DNA from: Anthracocystis setariae | Taxonomy: Eukaryota > Basidiomycota > Ustilaginomycetes > Ustilaginales > Ustilaginaceae | Reading direction: 5' to 3' | Assembly (NCBI GenBank): GCA_928724745.1 | Contig: CAKMXJ010000032.1 | Coordinates: 1,426,001 to 1,490,000 of the forward strand | DNA: 64,000 bases | Shown here: piece by piece, positions 1 to 11,800 of the stretch | How the letters are laid out: every line of letters starts with the position of its first letter | Position numbering within the stretch: the stretch's first letter is position 1 | Made by a program: the position numbers and the translations under genes | The notes under the pieces: generated by a model | Told to the model about the DNA's origin: nothing | Databases searched by the model: none | The model's input: the letters and a program-made list of their open reading frames with translations, nothing else

Positions 1-3000
1 CCGCCAACAGCTTCACCCCCGCCTGTCGCCATACCGCTGGCCCCACGTACAGGCTGCCTGAAAGTTGCGCTCCGGAAATCATGCTCGTCCGCAGCTGCGA
101 TGCTATGTAGAACGGTTTCAGCAGTGCATGAGGTGGAGTGCGGATCCCACGTGCAGACAACCGCGGTGACACCATCGACGTGCCAGCATAACTCGGTCGG
201 CCTGCAGCGAGCGACGGCAGGCCCGAGGGGAAGATATCAGTGATCAAGAATCGATTCGAACCCACGTTCGAGGTGGGCGCGGCTGCACCGGAATCCTGAC
301 TGGGCTCGCCCAGCAAAGGTCTAGGAAGCGGCATGGCCAGTGCCGATGTCGAATGGTCAGCGTCTGGTCCCCCGACACTGGCTTTGGCTGCATCGGCAGA
401 CTTCTTGAGATCCAATGCACTCAGCGTTCGCGCCAGATTCGGCACCGGCGGCGGACCAATCTCCGTCACCGGACTGACGCCACCTCCAAGGCTTGAAGGA
501 AGCACTCCGCCGGATGCAAAAGCGTTTGCCGCTACAAATTGTGCCGGAATCGAAGGTCTCCTCGCTCCCGGTTGTGAAGTCGACCTTTGCCTCGCTGACA
601 TGGCGATCGAACCAAGTCGCAGACCCCCGTCACCCTCTAAACCCATTTCTTCCACTTCTTCAGTGACACTCGGTGCAGCCTTCTCTTTACGGCGCTGGCT
701 GATCGTTCCGAGGTTCGTAGACGCAATCACGAGCGCAGAAGCAGTGCTCGCACGAGGACGGTTCGAGCTCGCCCTGACAGTCATGCTCGCTCCGCAATCC
801 TCATCCCATGGCGTCGGATGGTCTTTCCCAGAATCTGCTTTTTGCATCGGCACCGCCTCGGTCGCAGGTAATCCAGCCGATTCGGGGCGACGCGAGGGCG
901 TCCTCACCGTAACCGGGCTCGTTGCGGCACTGACGCTCGCCTCCTTCTTTCTATCGCCCAAGCTCGGCATGGAGGCCTTCTGCTTCAACAGGGGACCCTT
1001 GAAACTCAACGCTCTCGCCCTCTGCGCCAGTCCCATCCTCGGCGGCTTTTCCGGTGGAGGCTCGCCTCCAGATCTGGAAGTTGAATGTAAGGACGTCTTC
1101 CGTAGATGTGCTGGGAACTCTGCTGGACTATGGACACCCGACGTCGGCTCGTCCGGTCCACCCACCTCGGCACGCGCGTCAAAGTAGGGCGTGAGTGGAG
1201 TGCGAGCTTCGTCGTCCAGTCCTGTTACGCGCTGTTGTGCTGAGTTTGGCTTGAGTCGACTGCCAGCCGCATCGCTTGGGTTTGAGCTGTCTGAACCGGA
1301 CCGACCATGCTGCTGAGGTTGCACTTCAGCGTCACGTCTTTCCCGAGGCTGTGGTGCGGCATCTCGATCTCTGATGTCCACGTTCCCGGGAGAAGCAACG
1401 TTTTCCTTAGCAGGACCCGATGTTAGACTGTCAATCGAGATCTGAGGCATCTCCTCGGTGATAACCTCAGCGGGAATCCTGTAATCCTGCACTTCCTGCT
1501 CATCGGCAATGCTGAGTGAAACAGAAGCCCTGCTGCCCTTCGATTCTCTCGATCCTGGTCTTGCATGATCCTTGACTCGCCTCCTCGGCGAGCTGTCCAT
1601 CGAAGACGATACTTCTGCTTTTGCTCTGGGAGGTGAGCTTGGCCCCGGTATCGCATCTGACACGTGCGACTGCTGCATCATCGTCTGACTAGCCGCCTGA
1701 AGCGAAGGCGCAGTGAACGCACTCCTTACAGGCGTAATGGTCAAGAAGCTCCTGGAATCGTCCGACGGCGAGTGTTGCACCATGGGATCCAAAGTGTTCG
1801 CACTTGGCCTCGACACAACGGAAGATGGATCCTCCAGGCTATCATGCCGCATCCTGTCCAACCAATCAGGTTTCAGAGCTGCGTGTTGTGGATTGCTGCT
1901 GAAACTTGAATCGTTGACCTCGTCGTGCTGGTCCATTTCCGCGGGGGAATAGATCATTGACAGCAAACGAATCCGATCAGCGTAGGTGTCATGGATGACC
2001 TTCAATCTACGACGTTCTTCCTCCCTGCTGGGACGAGAGCGCTTTCCGTGTCGGGGTGCGATGCGATCCATAACCTCTTCGAGCAAGCGTACTGCTTGTT
2101 TGTAGGCCCGGATAGCATCTGGCACATTATTGGCACTGTCGAGGTGAACTGCGTTTTGCGCTTTCTGCAAGGCGATGGTGAGGATGTTCTTGCTGCTGAG
2201 AGGCGCGCCGTTGGCGTTCAGAAGCGAGCCGGCTGACGAGCCGGGCAAAGCACCTAGGGTAGCGATCGCTGCATCGGACAAGGTACCGCGTGGAGAGATG
2301 GTGGTCCTTTCAAGAGAGGCGTGGGGTGGTGCCTGTGCTGGTGGTTCGTCTTGAGATCCGGCTGAGCGCACACCATGGCTGGAGTAAGGCTCTTGCGGAG
2401 ACTGAGGAAGGAAATTTTGTCGGCTAAAGCGGTTATGATAGTGTCCGGAATGCGTTCCAGCGACGGAAGGCGCCCGTGAAGATTGGGTCGATGAGCCTGC
2501 GGACTGGCGGTGGTAGGTGGATGCAACGCCCACGCCAGCATCTGGGCCCCGCCTTTGCTCAACGCCAAAGGTATGATCTGTCGTGTATCGATAAGCCAAA
2601 GCGTCGTGATGTGCAGAGAGCTCCTGAGGGGAACCAAAATCCTGGGTACCCAAACCTGCCGAAGCAGGAGATGCAGAGGGACGGTGTTGTGCGCCATTGG
2701 ATCGGCTCGGATGGGTTACGCCATCTTCTTCGTGCGTTCGTGATTCTGCCAGCATTTGTTGGGAAGCGCTGCGAGACTGAGCGATGAATGAGATCGAATC
2801 GTCCTTCCTGTACGCTAGACGGCCAAGCCGGCCACCACGGGACTGTGAGGGTGGTGCGCTATCGAGAGGTGCTCCGAGCGTCGGATTCGTCGCCGAAGAT
2901 GAACGAAACTTGTCAAGAAGATTGGACTGTGATGAGGGCCTTGCTGGTCGTTTTGGTGGATCAGGATCGTTTTGGTCCACATCGATGTTGGAAGACTGGG

Positions 3001-3415
3001 ATTTGAAGTCAAGCAGGCTCATCGTACTTGTTGCGCGCCGTGCTTGTTGCTGAGAGTTGACATTCTGGGGTGCCGTTGAAGGGGGTGAGACGGGTTCGTC
3101 CATGCCGATGTAGAATCTCTCATCGACATCGTCAATTGTTGGCGCGGCTCTGAAGCGATTGCGACGTCCAAAGAAACCAGAGTCGTAGGATGAAGCCGGA
3201 TCGGTGTGATTTGTGGATTCTGATTCATCTCGCGAGTGCGATTGCGTGTCAGTCGACTGTTCCCCGCCGAGCTTCCTGCCCAGCAGAGCACCGAGACGAC
3301 TGCTGCGCGAGGAGGAAGGTCTATTGCTTGGACGAGATGGTGAAGCGCGCGAGGATTCGCCACGATTCGACGTTGTGGAAGCATCCGACAGATAGGAAGT
3401 CGAGCCGGGCGCCAT
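1..3415 (-). CDS. MIT-domain protein, C-terminus cut by window edge
   Basis: The minus-strand frame opens at the ATG at 3413-3415 and stays open to base 1, so about 1,138 codons are visible and the C-terminus is missing. Residues about 405-490 (bases about 2200-1945) read as an MIT (microtubule interacting and trafficking) helical hairpin: ALQKAQNAVHLDSANNVPDA, then AIRAYKQAVRLLEEVM, then a basic EEERRRLKVIHDTYADRI helix. MIT domains usually bind ESCRT-III tails or membranes, so an endosomal or cortical trafficking role is inferred. Both flanks are Ser/Pro/Arg-rich and disordered, with many predicted phosphorylation-type SP/RxxS sites. No AAA ATPase (Vps4), kinase or protease domain is visible in the part present. 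It resembles the large fungal MIT proteins of unknown function. The domain call is good; the function is not known. Confidence 0.8.
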   Translation of the reverse strand, partial: MAPGSTSYLSDASTTSNRGESSRASPSRPSNRPSSSRSSRLGALLGRKLGGEQSTDTQSHSRDESESTNHTDPASSYDSGFFGRRNRFRAAPTIDDVDERFYIGMDEPVSPPSTAPQNVNSQQQARRATSTMSLLDFKSQSSNIDVDQNDPDPPKRPARPSSQSNLLDKFRSSSATNPTLGAPLDSAPPSQSRGGRLGRLAYRKDDSISFIAQSRSASQQMLAESRTHEEDGVTHPSRSNGAQHRPSASPASAGLGTQDFGSPQELSAHHDALAYRYTTDHTFGVEQRRGPDAGVGVASTYHRQSAGSSTQSSRAPSVAGTHSGHYHNRFSRQNFLPQSPQEPYSSHGVRSAGSQDEPPAQAPPHASLERTTISPRGTLSDAAIATLGALPGSSAGSLLNANGAPLSSKNILTIALQKAQNAVHLDSANNVPDAIRAYKQAVRLLEEVMDRIAPRHGKRSRPSREEERRRLKVIHDTYADRIRLLSMIYSPAEMDQHDEVNDSSFSSNPQHAALKPDWLDRMRHDSLEDPSSVVSRPSANTLDPMVQHSPSDDSRSFLTITPVRSAFTAPSLQAASQTMMQQSHVSDAIPGPSSPPRAKAEVSSSMDSSPRRRVKDHARPGSRESKGSRASVSLSIADEQEVQDYRIPAEVITEEMPQISIDSLTSGPAKENVASPGNVDIRDRDAAPQPRERRDAEVQPQQHGRSGSDSSNPSDAAGSRLKPNSAQQRVTGLDDEARTPLTPYFDARAEVGGPDEPTSGVHSPAEFPAHLRKTSLHSTSRSGGEPPPEKPPRMGLAQRARALSFKGPLLKQKASMPSLGDRKKEASVSAATSPVTVRTPSRRPESAGLPATEAVPMQKADSGKDHPTPWDEDCGASMTVRASSNRPRASTASALVIASTNLGTISQRRKEKAAPSVTEEVEEMGLEGDGGLRLGSIAMSARQRSTSQPGARRPSIPAQFVAANAFASGGVLPSSLGGGVSPVTEIGPPPVPNLARTLSALDLKKSADAAKASVGGPDADHSTSALAMPLPRPLLGEPSQDSGAAAPTSNVGSNRFLITDIFPSGLPSLAAGRPSYAGTSMVSPRLSARGIRTPPHALLKPFYIASQLRTSMISGAQLSGSLYVGPAVWRQAGVKLLA

Positions 3416-4968
3416 CGTATCGGGAGACGCGGATGAATGGTGTAGAGGGGTAATCATAGCTGGTTGAAATGGGGTAGGATACTGTCGATGTTCAAGGGTT
3501 GGTGGTGGCGGTGTGCGGTCAGACTCAAAAGGGAGTAAGGACTGCGCGCCATGAGACGATGAGGTGGCTGGCCCAACCATTTTTGGCGTCCGCCAAGGAA
3601 GCGTGTGGCGGACTCGTATAGAGTTGAGCGTGGCAGATGCAAGCGTACTCGCGAAGATTGTGCTGAGCTAGATGTGCATGGAGGGCAATAATTGTAGGGT
3701 GTAGAGCTGCGAGTGGGCAAAACAGCAAAGTGACGGCGATTGTTGGATTGGGTATATGTTATGGCGTCAAAGTGCTGTGATGAATATATCGGATGCAAGG
3801 CACGTCGGATGGAAAGGATCGTGGAACTTGACCCAGCGAGACGGCGTGTCGTAGGCAGAGCGAAGGCTGTAATGAAGCGGAGATGAAGGTGAACGCGGCA
3901 GTTGCACGAGTTTGCAGTTCCAAACTGGCGAACAGAAGAAGGCAGGGCGAACCTATCGATGGAGAAAGAAGAGAGTAGAAGAAGGAAGCATTTGCATGCA
4001 AAAAAGCAAGTAATGGTCTATGACCGATACAGCACTGTTACGGAGATGGTGGAGATGGTGGTGCACTTGCAATGCGCTGAGCATTGTAGACGCAGCCTTG
4101 AGCCTTGAATCCGACCCAACGAAGCTAACAGACACGAGACGGTTAGAGCTCAATACTGCAGTCGGCACGCGCCGACGCTTGCTAACCAACAGCCAGCGTC
4201 AGTTTACAGACACAGAAGTGGACCCCTTTTTCTGCAATCACTACTCTACTGAACCCACCGAAAAAGCGTGCGTGCCTTGACGGCTCCGGTTAAATCGGCT
4301 CCCTGCTGCCTGCTGCCTGCTGCCTGCTGACTCCTGTCGACTCGCGCCTGAAATCGCATTCACAAAGGACGATTTTCTAGAATTCAAGAGACTGCAATTC
4401 TACCGTACTCTGCTGCGCTGCGCTGTGCTGTGCTGTGCTGTTCTGTAAAGTACTTGCTTGTGCAGCTCGCTTGCAGCGTTGGAGTTCTGCGTCAAGCTTC
4501 TACGCGAGGATAACCACTGCTTCCCTACACAGTGTAAGCACTGTACTGTACAGTACATGTCTAGCCTTTGCGTTTGCGCTAAGCGAAGCAGCACAGACGA
4601 CAAGCAAGCGCTTTTCGGATAGCAGAAAGTCCTGAGAAGAGTCACAAAGCAAAGCGAAACCACACCACGCTGATCTTGAGCTGTTGCAGATCGTTTTCCT
4701 CGCATCACTACTCGATATGCACGTGCAGAATCACATCGGCATCTCAGCTAAGTGCTTCCACGTTACAGTATCTACTCCAACCTTGAGCCAGGATAGTAGT
4801 GAGTGTGATTGATGAGTTGAAAATGAAGGTGAGACAAACCAGAGAATAGAGCCCATTAAAGAAGAAAAAAAAAATACAGCGATGGATCGAGCCTTGACCC
4901 GCAAGCACTCGCACAAGTGGACTGGTGATGTTACAAACCGAACGACGACGTTGAGCACGATTGAGTCG
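3416..4968. other. Intergenic: promoter of MIT gene and 3' flank of UPF0658 gene
   Basis: No convincing coding frame; the ORFs here are short and of unlike composition. It holds a CTGCTGC heptamer repeat (4303-4330), a CTGTG-rich stretch (about 4410-4445) and a palindromic ACTGTACTGTACAGTACATGT word ending at 4560. There is a short A tract near 4866. Confidence 0.6.
4303..4330. repeat. Heptamer tandem repeat (CTGCTGC)x4
   Basis: Four head-to-tail copies of CTGCTGC, the last ending in A instead of C. It is a noncoding minisatellite-like run. Confidence 0.85.
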
Positions 4969-6114
4969 CTAATCCAAACTCAACCTTGGCTGCAAATGCA
5001 GCATGCTAGTGCTGTTGTCGCCGTAATGTGCCAGCGCTTTGCCGTCGTAGCCTACCAAGTAGCCACTGTCGACGCTTCCGGCGCCAGCTGCGGCTCGATC
5101 CTTTCGTGTGCGGTTGATGGCGTTCTTGAGTCCTCGGTCAAAGTTGAGCATGCATAGCACCGTCATCACAGCTGTGATGAGCAGCAACAGCATGGACAGC
5201 GTCGAAAACACCGTCAAACTCTTGTACACCTCCTTATACAACGTGTTCTTGAGCTGCCAGATCCGAAACAGCTTGTAGACAAAGTACACCATGGCGCCAG
5301 TCAACCCCACCAAGAAGGCGCACATGCCCCACTTGAGCTCGTGGCGTACAGAGTACCACGCAAACACCAGGATGCACAGCGAGAACGGCGCCGAAATGAT
5401 GGTAATCCATCGTTCTGCTGAACCAATCTGCTTGACCACCAGCACCAGCTGGATACAGTACGCAATGAAGATGAAAAAGTCAAACTTGAGCAGAGCCACG
5501 TAGATCTGGTAGTGTAGGTAGCATCGCTTCAGCGAGCGGTCCGCGCCGATCTTCTTGTAGATTTGCCAACCGAACTCCTTCCAGAGCTTCCAGCCCAGGA
5601 AGATGAACGATAGCTCGGCGATGGCGATCACGATGGGAATGGCGCCCGTCAGCACCTGCACAGGAACCGTCTGCGAAGATCCTTCGGCAACACCGTCACC
5701 CAACACCGAACGCATTTCCGAGATCTGGATGAGCGAGTAGACGAGGAAGCAAGCGTTGAAGATGATGGCACCAATCACCAGAATCGTGTTCCTGTTGTAC
5801 ACGGCATCCACCGCAAGCAAGAATTGATAGACGTGCGCGATTGAAAATACGATGACGAAGACGGGCAGCGCTCGCATCTTTGAATCATCGTCTGGCGTCG
5901 GATGCGTCCTTTTGTGGAACTGGTATCGAACAAAGAGCACACTCTCTATCGAGATGTTGACCGCCGCCTCTGCCAATGTGATGAGAAGGAATAAGCGGCA
6001 TGCCCATGATTCGGGAATCCATGCCCACATCTTGCTGACGCCCTTTGCTGCTGGTTGTGGATATGCATACGACCTCTGACGGCTGGAGCCGTTCGGGTTG
6101 GTAGGAACGCCCAT
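4969..6114 (-). CDS. UPF0658 Golgi apparatus membrane protein
   Basis: Multi-pass membrane protein of the fungal UPF0658 family, which in fission yeast localises to the Golgi; its molecular function is not established. About eight hydrophobic segments are visible. Recognisable family blocks include DAVYNRNTILVIGAIIFNAC, the EFGWQIYKKIGADRSLKR loop followed by CYLHYQIYVALLKFDFFIFI, and the final YKLFRIWQLKNTLYKEVYKS segment. The C-terminal tail is short, polar and cytosolic-looking. The frame is open upstream to an ATG at 6264, but the first 50 residues of that longer form look unconserved. I place the start at 6114 (MGVPTNPNG). A third in-frame ATG at 6030 directly precedes the first conserved segment. 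A TATATA element at about 6131-6138 lies just upstream of 6114 on this strand and makes the exact start uncertain. The family assignment is strong. Confidence 0.85.
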   Translation of the reverse strand: MGVPTNPNGSSRQRSYAYPQPAAKGVSKMWAWIPESWACRLFLLITLAEAAVNISIESVLFVRYQFHKRTHPTPDDDSKMRALPVFVIVFSIAHVYQFLLAVDAVYNRNTILVIGAIIFNACFLVYSLIQISEMRSVLGDGVAEGSSQTVPVQVLTGAIPIVIAIAELSFIFLGWKLWKEFGWQIYKKIGADRSLKRCYLHYQIYVALLKFDFFIFIAYCIQLVLVVKQIGSAERWITIISAPFSLCILVFAWYSVRHELKWGMCAFLVGLTGAMVYFVYKLFRIWQLKNTLYKEVYKSLTVFSTLSMLLLLITAVMTVLCMLNFDRGLKNAINRTRKDRAAAGAGSVDSGYLVGYDGKALAHYGDNSTSMLHLQPRLSLD

Positions 6115-6927
6115 GGCCGGCACGGGAGGTATATAAAATGCTGCTTTGGTTGGTTTGATTGGATATGCCTTTTTAGACGGCTCGTCAACTCGGTGCGTGT
6201 TGGTGCGATGATTCGTCGAGGATTGCGGCCAGCCAAGATTGAAGATCGATGCACACGAAATCAAGTGACGGACAAGCTGAGTGGGTGTTTGCAGCTTTGC
6301 AAAAGCGAATTCAGAGGCTGTGCGATCGCGAGAGAGGTGCAGAAAAGGCTATCTTGGAGCGGTGGGCTGGCCAGCCAAAGCTTAAGGCGGTGTCGATGAT
6401 GGTATCGTCCAAGAGAGGATGGTGGGTTATCAGGCGCAGATGGGATCGAACGAAATAGTCTGCTGTGGGGTGGGGAACCAGAATTGAAAATGAATGTATA
6501 GAGCGCTCAGCGAGGATTGGCCGAAACGAGATCGAAACTGTAGAGGACGAGCGAGGTTGCGTTGAAGGAGCAAACGATGGTTGACGTTGCGGTTGTATGT
6601 GGACAGAAGGATGAGGGGACAAGACAAGATGTAGAAAGATCCAAGCAGCTGCTGCTCTGCGCCTTGTGACTACACTATACCGTACTCGGCTCGCTGCGAC
6701 TATTGCCTGTCTGATGTGTCAGAGCGTGGCATGAAATTAGGCCTGGAAGCGTGACTATATACAGTGACACCGCGACAGCCAGGCAGGCAGGCACGCAGGC
6801 ACGCAGGCAGGGGCGGTGTAGCCCGCGAACCGGCAGATAGCAGCGGCGCAGAGGTGCACCCCGAAACTGCACCCCGTTTGCATTTCGCGTCTGCCATATT
6901 ATTAATTGACAGCAAAGAGGAGGCGGG

Positions 6928-6962
<35 letters not shown>

Positions 6963-8871
6963 GGAACGAACCTAAGTCTCGAAAAGAGAAAGACACACAC
7001 TCACCCCAACCGAGACACGAGGAACGACTCGTGCTCAGTGTCTGGCCAGTCTGTCTGAGTGTTGGATTCCCATTTTTATTGAAAATGCAGATCCTTGCCA
7101 GTTGTGCAGATGATCACCCTGGATTTGCTCGCGTTCGATCTAGCGGAGTGCCGTCAACGCTGCGGCCAGCCAGTCAGCCAGCCCACCGCGCCGCGCCGAC
7201 GCCTCCGACAGCCGTCGCTCGGATTTCCTTGGTGGGCTGCGGGAGGCCCTTTTTTCCTCTGAGCTTGCATTCGAGCATACAATACTGCACTGAACGCCAT
7301 TCACGCCATTCAGCGAGCAGCAATCAGCTAGCAACCATGATTCGATCTTAGAGCCCGCGAGCGCGCCCAGTGCATACTTGATTGCAGATTCGCAATCACG
7401 AACGAGTCGCTTGCATGCCAGAAAGACTCTCTGGAAGCTGGACAATACCGTCCAGTACAGTACTAGCCAGAGATCATCGTCAATTCGCACGTGGAAAAGC
7501 GTCGATCCCGGCCTGGGCCATCCTGACTCCCGAATCAACCTCGGAGCTTAGACCTGGACCTTTACTGTTCAGGGCAACTTGAGTGTGGAATGATGCAATG
7601 CGTCGGGTCGCTAGACTGCCGTGACGTTTTGTTCACCTGCGAGTCTCAATATGCGACTACCCCATCGGACACACATGTAATAGAGTCTTTGAAGCGGAGA
7701 AATTTTCTATTGTCCTATACTGCGCTGCGACATCGAAACAGGACCATGAAGCGTTTTACCACATAAAGACAAGTCCGACTGACCTTTCTGACAGGTCAGT
7801 TTGCGATTACAAGCAAGCAAGGGTGATGAAGAGAAGCATGTGGCTGAACACAATTGTGCCCTCGACTATGGACCATGCTTGAGAAAGCAAGGGAGACGGG
7901 GCACACTCAAATAGCCAGCCTTCGTTCGAAACGAACCACTCTAAGAGTCATGTGCGACTTGACTTGCTTGCCATCGTGAGATGGTTCGATCGTCGAAGCG
8001 TGAAGGGACTGGATGGTGCGTCGAGAATCACCTACCGTCACCTTCAGACTCTGCTATATGGAAGAGAAGAGAGAAGCCAACCCACACTCTGCGATTCACC
8101 AAAAACCTTTTTTTCGTTTGAGGTCTGTTTGCTTGGTTTGTGTTTTTTTCCGAGTTCCAATTGGGCATCGACGTGGATCGCAAAGAAGCTACGTCGCAAA
8201 TCGGTGATCTCTGTACTGTACTTTGGGAATCTGCAAGCATGCCTCACCTGCCAAATTCTAATATATAATATACACTGCAGCTGCTGTGCTGTAATTCAGC
8301 GCGGACCACTTTTGCTGCTTGCCGAGGGCGAGCGCGATTTTGCAGCTGAAATCCAACTGAAACCAACTCTCTCTGTGTAATTGCACAGCGCGGCAACCAA
8401 CGCTGCACGTCACCCGACCAACACAGTGCACAGAACAACACTTGTCCTTGAGCTTCTGCGGTCCCGTGTTTGTCGACTCTACCCTGTAGACACCACATTT
8501 TTTTTTTTTTGGCTCATTTCATCTCTTGCCTTCATCTATTCCATCATCATCGTCACTTCCGCTGGCCCCGCTCTCTGTGCTTCTGCTTCGTTCATCGCTA
8601 CTTGTCATTCTGCTCGTTACTTCCGCTGGCCGGTCTCACGCTTCGCAGCTGCCACCACACCATCTTCTAGGCATAGTGCGCATCGCAGTGGTTTGTCAGT
8701 CATTTCCTTCGATCCCATCTCGCTCTCTCCAAACGGTCGCCAGACAGACACAGAATAGCTCCGTCCCTGCTTGTGCTTCCAGTCCCAGTTCGGTAGCAGC
8801 TTGGCAGCCCGCTTCAACATGAACCTCTCAAGATAGATCACCCATCCATTTAGTCGACAACACTGCGACCC
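6115..8871. other. Long intergenic region with A33 tract
   Basis: About 2.8 kb with no supported gene. It contains a GCAGGCAGGCACGCAGGC-type repeat (about 6779-6812), a 33-base A tract (6928-6960), two CTGTACTGTA-type words (7453-7464, 8211-8221) and a 13-base T tract (8498-8510). The last 400 bases are pyrimidine-rich and are probably promoter/5'UTR of the ankyrin-DIL gene. ORFs here are short and low in complexity. Confidence 0.55.
6928..6960. repeat. Homopolymer A33
   Basis: Uninterrupted run of 33 A in a gene-poor spacer. No retroelement coding sequence or target-site duplication was seen next to it, so it is treated as a simple repeat. Confidence 0.95.
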
Positions 8872-11800
8872 ATGTTGCACGTGCCACCCGCCACAACAGC
8901 TGATGCTGATAAATGGAATCCCATACAGCACGACAATCTCAGTAGTATGCCCACCATGTCGCTCGAAACACGAGTGAGCCAGCACGAACCGACTCAAACG
9001 CCAAGCACAGGCGCCCGAAGCGTCGAGTTGGATCTCAGCGTAGTCGACGACCCCATCCTCGACCTGTGCCCATCGCTCGACATCCTAAAACAAGTCGCAC
9101 GTTCATCTGCTCTGGACCTGCAGCTCAAAAAGGCAAAGCTCATCAGAGCTCTACTCCGAGCTAGCAGCAATGGAGACACCGACATGCTTTCCTGGCTGCT
9201 CGATTCCAGAGCCGAAGCTCGCCACATCCTTGCTGAGCACTCCCTCGATAAAGACCCAAGTGGTCGGCTCAAGGTCGCATTCGATCAGATGCGCGACGAA
9301 GAGGGCACCGGTCCCGTCGTACTAGCTACCTGTGCCGGCCACATTGACGCTGTCACCATGCTCGTCCTCAACGGCGCAGAGATCGACGAGAGAGATGCGT
9401 GCGGTTGGACCCCACTTATGTGGGCCATCAATAGCTCGAACCTACCCCTGGCCAGCTTTCTGCTAAGTCGCGGTGCTGACATCGACGCAAAAAGCACCAA
9501 AGGTACCACCTGCGAAGACTTTATCCTTTCAACAGCACCCGAAGCAGCCATCTCCATGTCTCCAACTTCGCCGCACTCTCAGTCCAGACACGGATCAAAC
9601 GAGCTAGAGGCGATCGCAGATCTCATTTACGAGCATCAACGATATACAGCAGTCCAACAATCAGCCGCACAGCGCCTCAGCAACCTTTTCCTCGACACCT
9701 CGCCGCCTGATCGTCCCCCGTCGTCTGCAGCACAAGCGCCGATCGATCGTCACGCCAACAACAGCAGCCCCATTCGCGGGCAACGCTCCTCTTTATCCAC
9801 AGCGAGTCCAGTCAAATCCGGACATTCGAGAACCAATTCGCAGCTCACCCAGCGTAGACTAGTTGGACGATTCGAGCGAGCCCACATTGTTGAGCAGAAG
9901 AATAGACAGAAGGAGCTCACCGACACGCGCAAAAACGCTCTCGCCGAGATTGCCACGTTACTCGAACTCAACCTCGACAATATCATAGGTGATCCAAGCT
10001 CATCTGATACCATACCCGGTGCTGTCGCACATGAGCCGTCAGGCTCGTCTGCTCTGTTTGCGCATAGGCGAAGGAGAGGCGCCGCCAACGCCATTCAAGT
10101 CGAGCTCGCGTCGGGATGTGGTGCAGCTGAAGTGGGAGCTGACGTGCTTTCGATCGAGTTTGACTGGAGAAAGGTGAAGCACGACCAAATGCTCGTCTTT
10201 GGCGCAGCCGATCTCGATCCACTCCTCAACATGCTTGTGAGCACCATGAAACCGGCGCGCGCACCGTGGACTTGCCGGGCTGCACCCGCCAATGTCCTCT
10301 TCCTCTGTGCGCGCTACGCATGCTTCCTCCAAGACGAGCATCTGCTTGAAGAGCTCTTTCTCAGTACAATCGACCGGATCGAAGGCGTCATCTATTCCCA
10401 TCCCACCGATATGGCCTATCTTGCATTCTGGCTCTCGAATTGCTGTCTCCTCTACTATTACACAGAGAAGGATCGCACTCTGCGCAGATCAAGCTCGCTC
10501 CGGGAATACCGCGGGTTACTGGCGGATCTGTTGAATGAGATCTTTGTGTTCATCATCAGGGATGCCGAAAGGAGGATCGACAAGGTTTTGGATGCGGCCA
10601 TGTTGGATTACGAGGCGATCGAAGGGTTTGAGGAGGTGAGGTTCGAGGGAGAGTGGAAGTTTATCAAGACATTGGCAGGCAGCGTTAAAGGCAAGAACAG
10701 TCTTGGGGGCATGACAGCTAGTCCTAGTTCCCGAATGCCGCTCAGTCAGATCTTTGGCTCAGCGAAGAAAGACGATGCAGCACCTTCAAACGGCCTCGCC
10801 ACATCATCAGAAGGTCCCGGTCTTTCCGCCTCACCTTCGATCGGGCATGGACGGCCATTCAGCTCGGCTACCACCGGCCCGTCGTTCAGTCGCAGCGGTG
10901 CCGATTCGTCGCCTCGTAAAGTACCTGGCGATGGCTTCCGAGCGATTCGAGAAGTATCGTACAATGCGTCGGCAACCGAGCTTCTAAACGCCCCCTCGCC
11001 CAGAACCATCACCTCTCTCCTCACATCAACTTTGCAAGTCCTCCAGCTGTACGAGATCAATCCGGCGATCATCATCCAGGCGCTCTCGCAGATCTTCTTC
11101 TGGGTTGGATGCGAGCTCTTCAACCGCGTCCTCACGCGCAAGCGCTACCTGTGTCGCTCGCGCGCCATCCAAATCCGCATGAATGTCAGCGCGCTCGAAG
11201 ATTGGGCGCGCAGCAACGCTTTGCCGCTGTCGATCGTGCATGCGCATCTGTCGCCGCTGTCCCAGCTGTTGAGTTGGTTGCAGTGCCAGAGCAGCTTGCA
11301 GGAGTTCGATGGGTTGGTGGAGACGATGCAGGGGTTGCGCGAATTGACGCCCGTCCAGATGCGGAGGGTTGTCAAGGAGTATCGGTACGAGGTGGGTGAG
11401 GGGAGGATGAGTGAGGAGTGTGCACAGTACCTCGATCAATTGATTTTGGATTGGAGGCGGCGACAGGAGGAGCAGTTGCGGCAGGTGAAGGAGGAAGCGC
11501 AAGCGGTACAGATGAGGAAGAAGAAGGCCAAGAAGGAGAGGAGTGGGCATAGCAAGGATGCTACGGCAAGGCAGGAGGATTATGCACAGCAAGGTGTGTC
11601 GTCGATGGACGAGAACGATAGCGACGATGACGATGATGAAAGGGCAGAGCAGGGGGAAGTGGATTGGGAGGGGGATGCGAGCATGAACAGCACTGGGACT
11701 GCGAAGCTTTCTCGCGAACAAGAGGAGCCACTGACGGTGGCGGAAAGGATGGCGAAATCGACCCAGGCGATGATCGATGGGTTGTTTATGCCTGGCAAGA

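Noticed and set aside
251..262. GATTCGAACC, like a tRNA T-loop
   Set aside because: It lies inside the MIT coding frame and no acceptor or anticodon stem can be paired around it.
333..1187. 284-codon plus-strand frame
   Set aside because: It lies antisense inside the MIT-domain gene and its composition mirrors that gene; no domain is recognised.
6928..6960. A33 tract read as a poly(A) tail of a retrotransposon
   Set aside because: No reverse transcriptase, no element body and no target duplication were found beside it.
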